Source of the DNA: Halicephalobus mephisto
Taxonomy: Eukaryota; Nematoda; Chromadorea; Rhabditida; Panagrolaimidae
DNA: 64,000 nucleotides
Reading direction: 5' to 3'
Assembly (NCBI GenBank): GCA_009193035.1
Contig: SWDT01000033.1
Coordinates: 124,001 to 188,000 of the forward strand
A program made the position numbers and the translations under genes. Within the stretch, counting starts at the first letter, position 1, and every line of letters begins with the position of its first letter. Positions 60,827 through 64,000 of this stretch are shown piece after piece. The notes under the pieces were generated by a model that ran no database searches, was not told the DNA's origin, and was given only the letters and a program-made list of their open reading frames with translations.

Positions 60827-61797
60827 TTATTTCCGTGGAACAAAGCAATACTTTCGGTTGTTTTTACAAGTGATTGAAAGGATTTCCCCAAGATTGTAGT
60901 CTACTTTCTGAAAATAAATGTAAAATTCTGGGATACTGTCCTCGTCCGGAGATTCCTCGACATTAGTAAAAACAAGGGACATCCTGAACGACTGATGCTG
61001 ACGTATAATGAACTTTCGAAGAGCTTCTGGATTAGAGATGATCTCTCCCAGGGACTTGCTAACTTCACAGTCTATGAGTTGAAAGTGCATCATTTTTGAA
61101 TTTTGACACCAATCCTGGAGGATGGTTTCCCAATTCTCGAACCAACGGACGTTGAACATTTTTAACTTCTTCAGATTCGGGACTCTGGAGAGTATATCGT
61201 CGAATTTGATCGGGAAGTAGAATTTGAAGAGATTGATTTCTTCTAATTTCGGATTAAGGACTTTCATAAACTCTTCTGACGTCAATTTCGAGCGGAATAA
61301 AGATAAACACCTGTGATTAAACTTAAAGCTATCGAAGAACAGCGATAGTTGTCCTGGAAAAAGATGTTCGGTTCTTAGTTCACCCGTAACATTCACAACG
61401 TGGTTCTTCCTCAACTTCCTAGAAAACCGATGAACACTATCGCTGCTATACGATTCGATTCTGACGTTAGTGGCAGTCATGACCACTGGAAGGAAGCCAC
61501 TATCGAACGTGGAGGCTCTCGAATGACGCAGTGAAAGAAGCATCGGGCAGAGGTTGTAATATTGTCTTCGCAGTGGGTAATTCAACTTCGTAAAGGAGAT
61601 CTTAGGCACTGAAGTGAGCATATCAGTGAAGTCGATATATAAAAAGTGGACTTACAAGGCTCCACAAGCTTACGTGGCGGCAGTTTCGGGTACTCTTCCA
61701 TCAACAGCTTGCAGTCAGCATAAGTTGTCACATCTTCTCTGGTGGAGTTTTCAGGAACAATTCTCACATCATCAAATTTGAATTTTGACGAACTCAT
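60827..61797 (-). CDS. F-box-associated/FTH-like protein
   Basis: The two-exon model is 61656-61797 and 60827-61608, giving 307 residues. It starts MSSSKFKFDDVRIVPENS; ATG 61797 was chosen because the upstream frame lacks a standard start. Residues about 50-80 (YPKLPPRKLVEP and FTKLNYPLRRQYYNL) are followed by a long leucine-rich, mixed-charge region (EEINLFKFYFPIKFDDILSRV, broken here: EEINLFKFYF then FDDILSRVPNLKKLKMF). That region resembles the substrate-binding half of nematode F-box proteins, which have repeated Leu-x-x-Leu strands. A canonical F-box at the N-terminus is not clear. Such genes belong to very large, fast-evolving worm families. It is divergent from pas-6, with a 217-bp shared promoter. 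Confidence 0.5.
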
Positions 61798-62014
61798 GCT
61801 GACTTCAGCGTGGAAGAGAATCCGCAAAAGTTAACACCAGCCAAAACTTCTCCGACAAAATGCGAGCCAAATAAACCTTTCCGACGAATTCCCGACACGA
61901 AAAAACTGGCCTTGCTTTTCCAAGTTTTCAATTTGATGACTTTCGAGTTCCTCTCTCTCTTGCTTTCTAATCCCCTTCTATTGCTCTGATTTTGCCAAAT
62001 TACAGATTCTGCAG
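61798..62014. promoter_or_regulatory. divergent promoter, F-box-like gene and pas-6
   Basis: The 217-bp gap between two opposite start codons. A TCTCTCTCTTGC pyrimidine-rich tract lies about 60 bp before the pas-6 ATG, and TTACAG occurs at about 62000-62005 as a possible trans-splice acceptor. Confidence 0.45.
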
Positions 62015-62926
62015 ATGTTCCGTAACCAGTACGACAGTGACGTTACCGTCTGGAGTCCTCAGGTTTGTGTTTCCACGATATTTGGTTATGTAATCACTTT
62101 TCTGCTTCAGGGACGTCTCCATCAAGTCGACTATGCCGTCGAGGCTATGAAGCAGGGAAGTGCCACTGTGGGCGTCAAGAGTCAGACCCATGTTGTTTTG
62201 GTCGCTCTCAAGGTTCGTGTATATCAGCAAGTCTCAGTTTTGAACGAATTCCTTGGTTTCAGCGTGCTGCCAACGACCTCTGTTCTCACCAGAAGAAAAT
62301 CTTCGAACTCGACACCCATTCTGGTCTCTCCATCGCTGGATTGTTGTCAGATGGACGTATTTTGGCGTGAGTTTTTTGGGGTTTTATATATATCGATATG
62401 CATTTCCAGCCGATTTTTGCAAACGGAATGTGGAAATTGGCGCTGGGACTTCAAGGAGCCTGTTCCTGTCCAAGTTCTGAACAATCACTTGCAACTGAAG
62501 CTTCAAGCGAACACTCAATACTATGGTCGTCGTCCATTTGGTGTCGGACTCGTTATCGCTGGATACGACAGAACCGGGACTCACCTTGTCCAATCAGATC
62601 CATCTGGAGAAGTCGTCGAAGCCTTCGCTACCTCCATCGGAGCCCGGTCTCAATCTGCCCGTACATATCTCGAGAAGCATTTGGATGAGTTCGCGAGCGC
62701 CTCTCCCGACAAGTTGATCGAACACGCATTGCTTGCTTTGAGAGACACCCTTCCTGCCGAAGATAATCTGAGCAAGAAGAATACAACCATAGCCATCGTT
62801 GGAAAGGACACACCATTCAAGTCCATGGATGATGATGAAGTCCAGCCTTACCTCGATAGAATTGCAAATCTTCCAAGGACTGGAGTTCACGAGCAACCAG
62901 CTGGAGAAGAGCCGATGCAGCATTAA
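62015..62926 (+). CDS. pas-6: 20S proteasome subunit alpha 6 (PSMA1)
   Basis: The four-exon model is 62015-62062, 62111-62212, 62263-62366 and 62410-62926, giving 256 residues. The N-terminus [28 protein letters not shown] is the alpha-type gate segment (read [13 protein letters not shown], then GRLHQVDYA). It continues with the conserved [56 protein letters not shown] and [11 protein letters not shown] segments, and ends [11 protein letters not shown], matching PSMA1. It forms part of the outer alpha ring, which controls substrate entry into the proteasome core in cytosol and nucleus. Alpha subunits have no catalytic threonine, and none is expected here. From memory the C. elegans orthologue lies on chromosome V. 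Confidence 0.96.
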   Translation: [303 protein letters not shown]

Positions 62927-64000
62927 TCTGGTATGGTCTCGCCCAATGCTTGGAATTTCTTTTTCACTATCGTGTAATTGTAATAGTTTATTTATTTTGT
63001 TTTCAAGGGTTCCAGAGATATTCAGCTCTTGAAAACTATAAACGGGAGTTATTATTTTGGATTTATATACAGATAGTTGGACAGCATTGTCAATGACCGG
63101 TTTGATGATATCTTTAAGTATCTACTGTAATTGGATCGAGTGTTTATTGTATCAGAGGAAGTTCAATAAGCACAGGTTTGACGTTGGTTACGTTTTGTGA
63201 AAGGAAATAAGAGAGCATTGATGTCGTTTTGTTAAAATTTCACATTTGAACAATGTCAGAAAATCCAAGTTATCAAGAAGTGATGGATTCTGTTTTTTCA
63301 TTGAATTCACCATTGTTTTGAAATCTAGTGATTATTAACGTAAAATTAACCTTTTTAACGTGGAATATCCTTCAAGATGATTAGCAGTTCTCGACTACAT
63401 TCAACTCTCAAAATAATCTTGAAGAAACGGAATATTAGAGTTTTTCTGATTTCAAAGATGCATCGATCTACAAAATCTACTTATTAACAAAATTAAAGGA
63501 ATATCCTACAAATATTCAGTAGTTTTCCCAATGAACTATCTTCTTCTTCTTTATCTCAGCGTTTCCCCGCACTGCAGGACCCACTGTAGTACAATATACT
63601 AAGCAAAGAAAAATATTTAGACAAACTGAGCACCTAAATTTGCAATTTCTAATTACAGATATGTTTGACACAACTTTCTAGTGATCGGCGCTTCGTAAAG
63701 CTTGAGATCAAGGTAGATTCGAATCTTGTTTTGTGAGACTCCTTCGAGTGGTTCTAGTTTCTCCAATGAACTGTGTTGAGCGAAACTTTCATACCAGTTG
63801 TTCTTCTGACCAGTTAATGGAATGACCGTTAAAGGTTTTGTAAGTAAAACTACCAGTCAAAATCCATATTTTTATTGTAACATGACTCGCGCCGGACTGC
63901 TGTTCATTCAATTCTGTCTATTTTTCATTTGTCTTTTGTGATTCCTCTTGTTTCTTCGTTTTCGATTTTCTTGTTCAATTTTTGCATGTTACATAGTCAT
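62927..64000. other. 3' flank and intergenic, no gene seen
   Basis: Downstream of pas-6 to the end of the window. AT-rich with short frames only. No tRNA, repeat cluster or coding exon could be supported. Confidence 0.45.

Noticed and set aside
63690..63740. tRNA-like B-box word (GATTCGAATC)
   Set aside because: No matching A-box, acceptor stem or anticodon arm at proper spacing.

Overview
The window looks like nuclear DNA of a Caenorhabditis-type nematode. It is AT-rich, and its genes have many short introns (often 40-60 bp) ending in TTTTCAG or TTTTTAG. 3' splice acceptors sit directly in front of start codons, as expected for trans-splicing, and closely spaced same-strand genes look operonic. 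Several proteins are recognisable worm orthologues. No bacterial or phage genes, tRNAs, rRNAs or CRISPR arrays were seen. Exon models were built by hand from open frames, splice consensus and protein-family alignment from memory; every complete model keeps frame from start to stop. A few exon ends may be off by 1-2 bases.

Layout. 0.9-2.5 kb: an F-box-like gene (-). 3.06-3.20 kb: first copy of a structured, possibly noncoding-RNA repeat (-). 3.76-6.23 kb: nhr-49-like nuclear receptor (-). 8.2-11.2 kb: EFL1 ribosome-maturation GTPase (-), divergent from the AP-3 mu subunit gene apm-3 (+, 11.5-12.9 kb). 13.4-14.4 kb: TMEM98-like gene (-). 14.4-20.4 kb: gene-poor, rich in a palindromic repeat. 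20.4-21.0 kb: ensa-1 endosulfine (+). 21.9-23.7 kb: basigin/neuroplastin-like Ig protein (-). 26.42-26.55 kb: second copy of the structured repeat (+). 27.6-28.5 kb: dead TTBK-like kinase. 32.4-34.1 kb: second HNF4-class nuclear receptor (+), followed by an unrecognised 626-aa membrane protein (+). 38-46.2 kb is gene-dense: small secreted protein (+), class-A-like GPCR (-), coiled-coil protein (+), secreted protein (-), and a probable three-gene cluster (-) of Golgi type-II protein, CIAPIN1/Dre2 and a small unrecognised protein. 47-49.1 kb is gene debris: a coding remnant, a chemoreceptor fragment and a 518-bp duplicate of part of the 626-aa gene. 52.9-58.9 kb: lim-7/Islet LIM-homeobox (+). 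60.8-61.8 kb: F-box-associated-like gene (-). 62.0-62.9 kb: proteasome alpha subunit pas-6 (+).

The nhr-49, EFL1, TMEM98 and ensa-1 order recalls C. elegans chromosome I (cosmid K10C3, from memory), and lim-7 and CIAPIN1 are also chromosome I there. From memory, apm-3 and pas-6 are on other chromosomes in C. elegans, so the block is mixed. Most genes are housekeeping or regulatory and do not form one pathway. The parts least explained by known genes are the paired structured repeat (sequence changes preserve RNA pairing in one orientation), the dispersed GATAGTGTC palindrome family, the recent 518-bp duplication, and a possible alternative N-terminus of lim-7.
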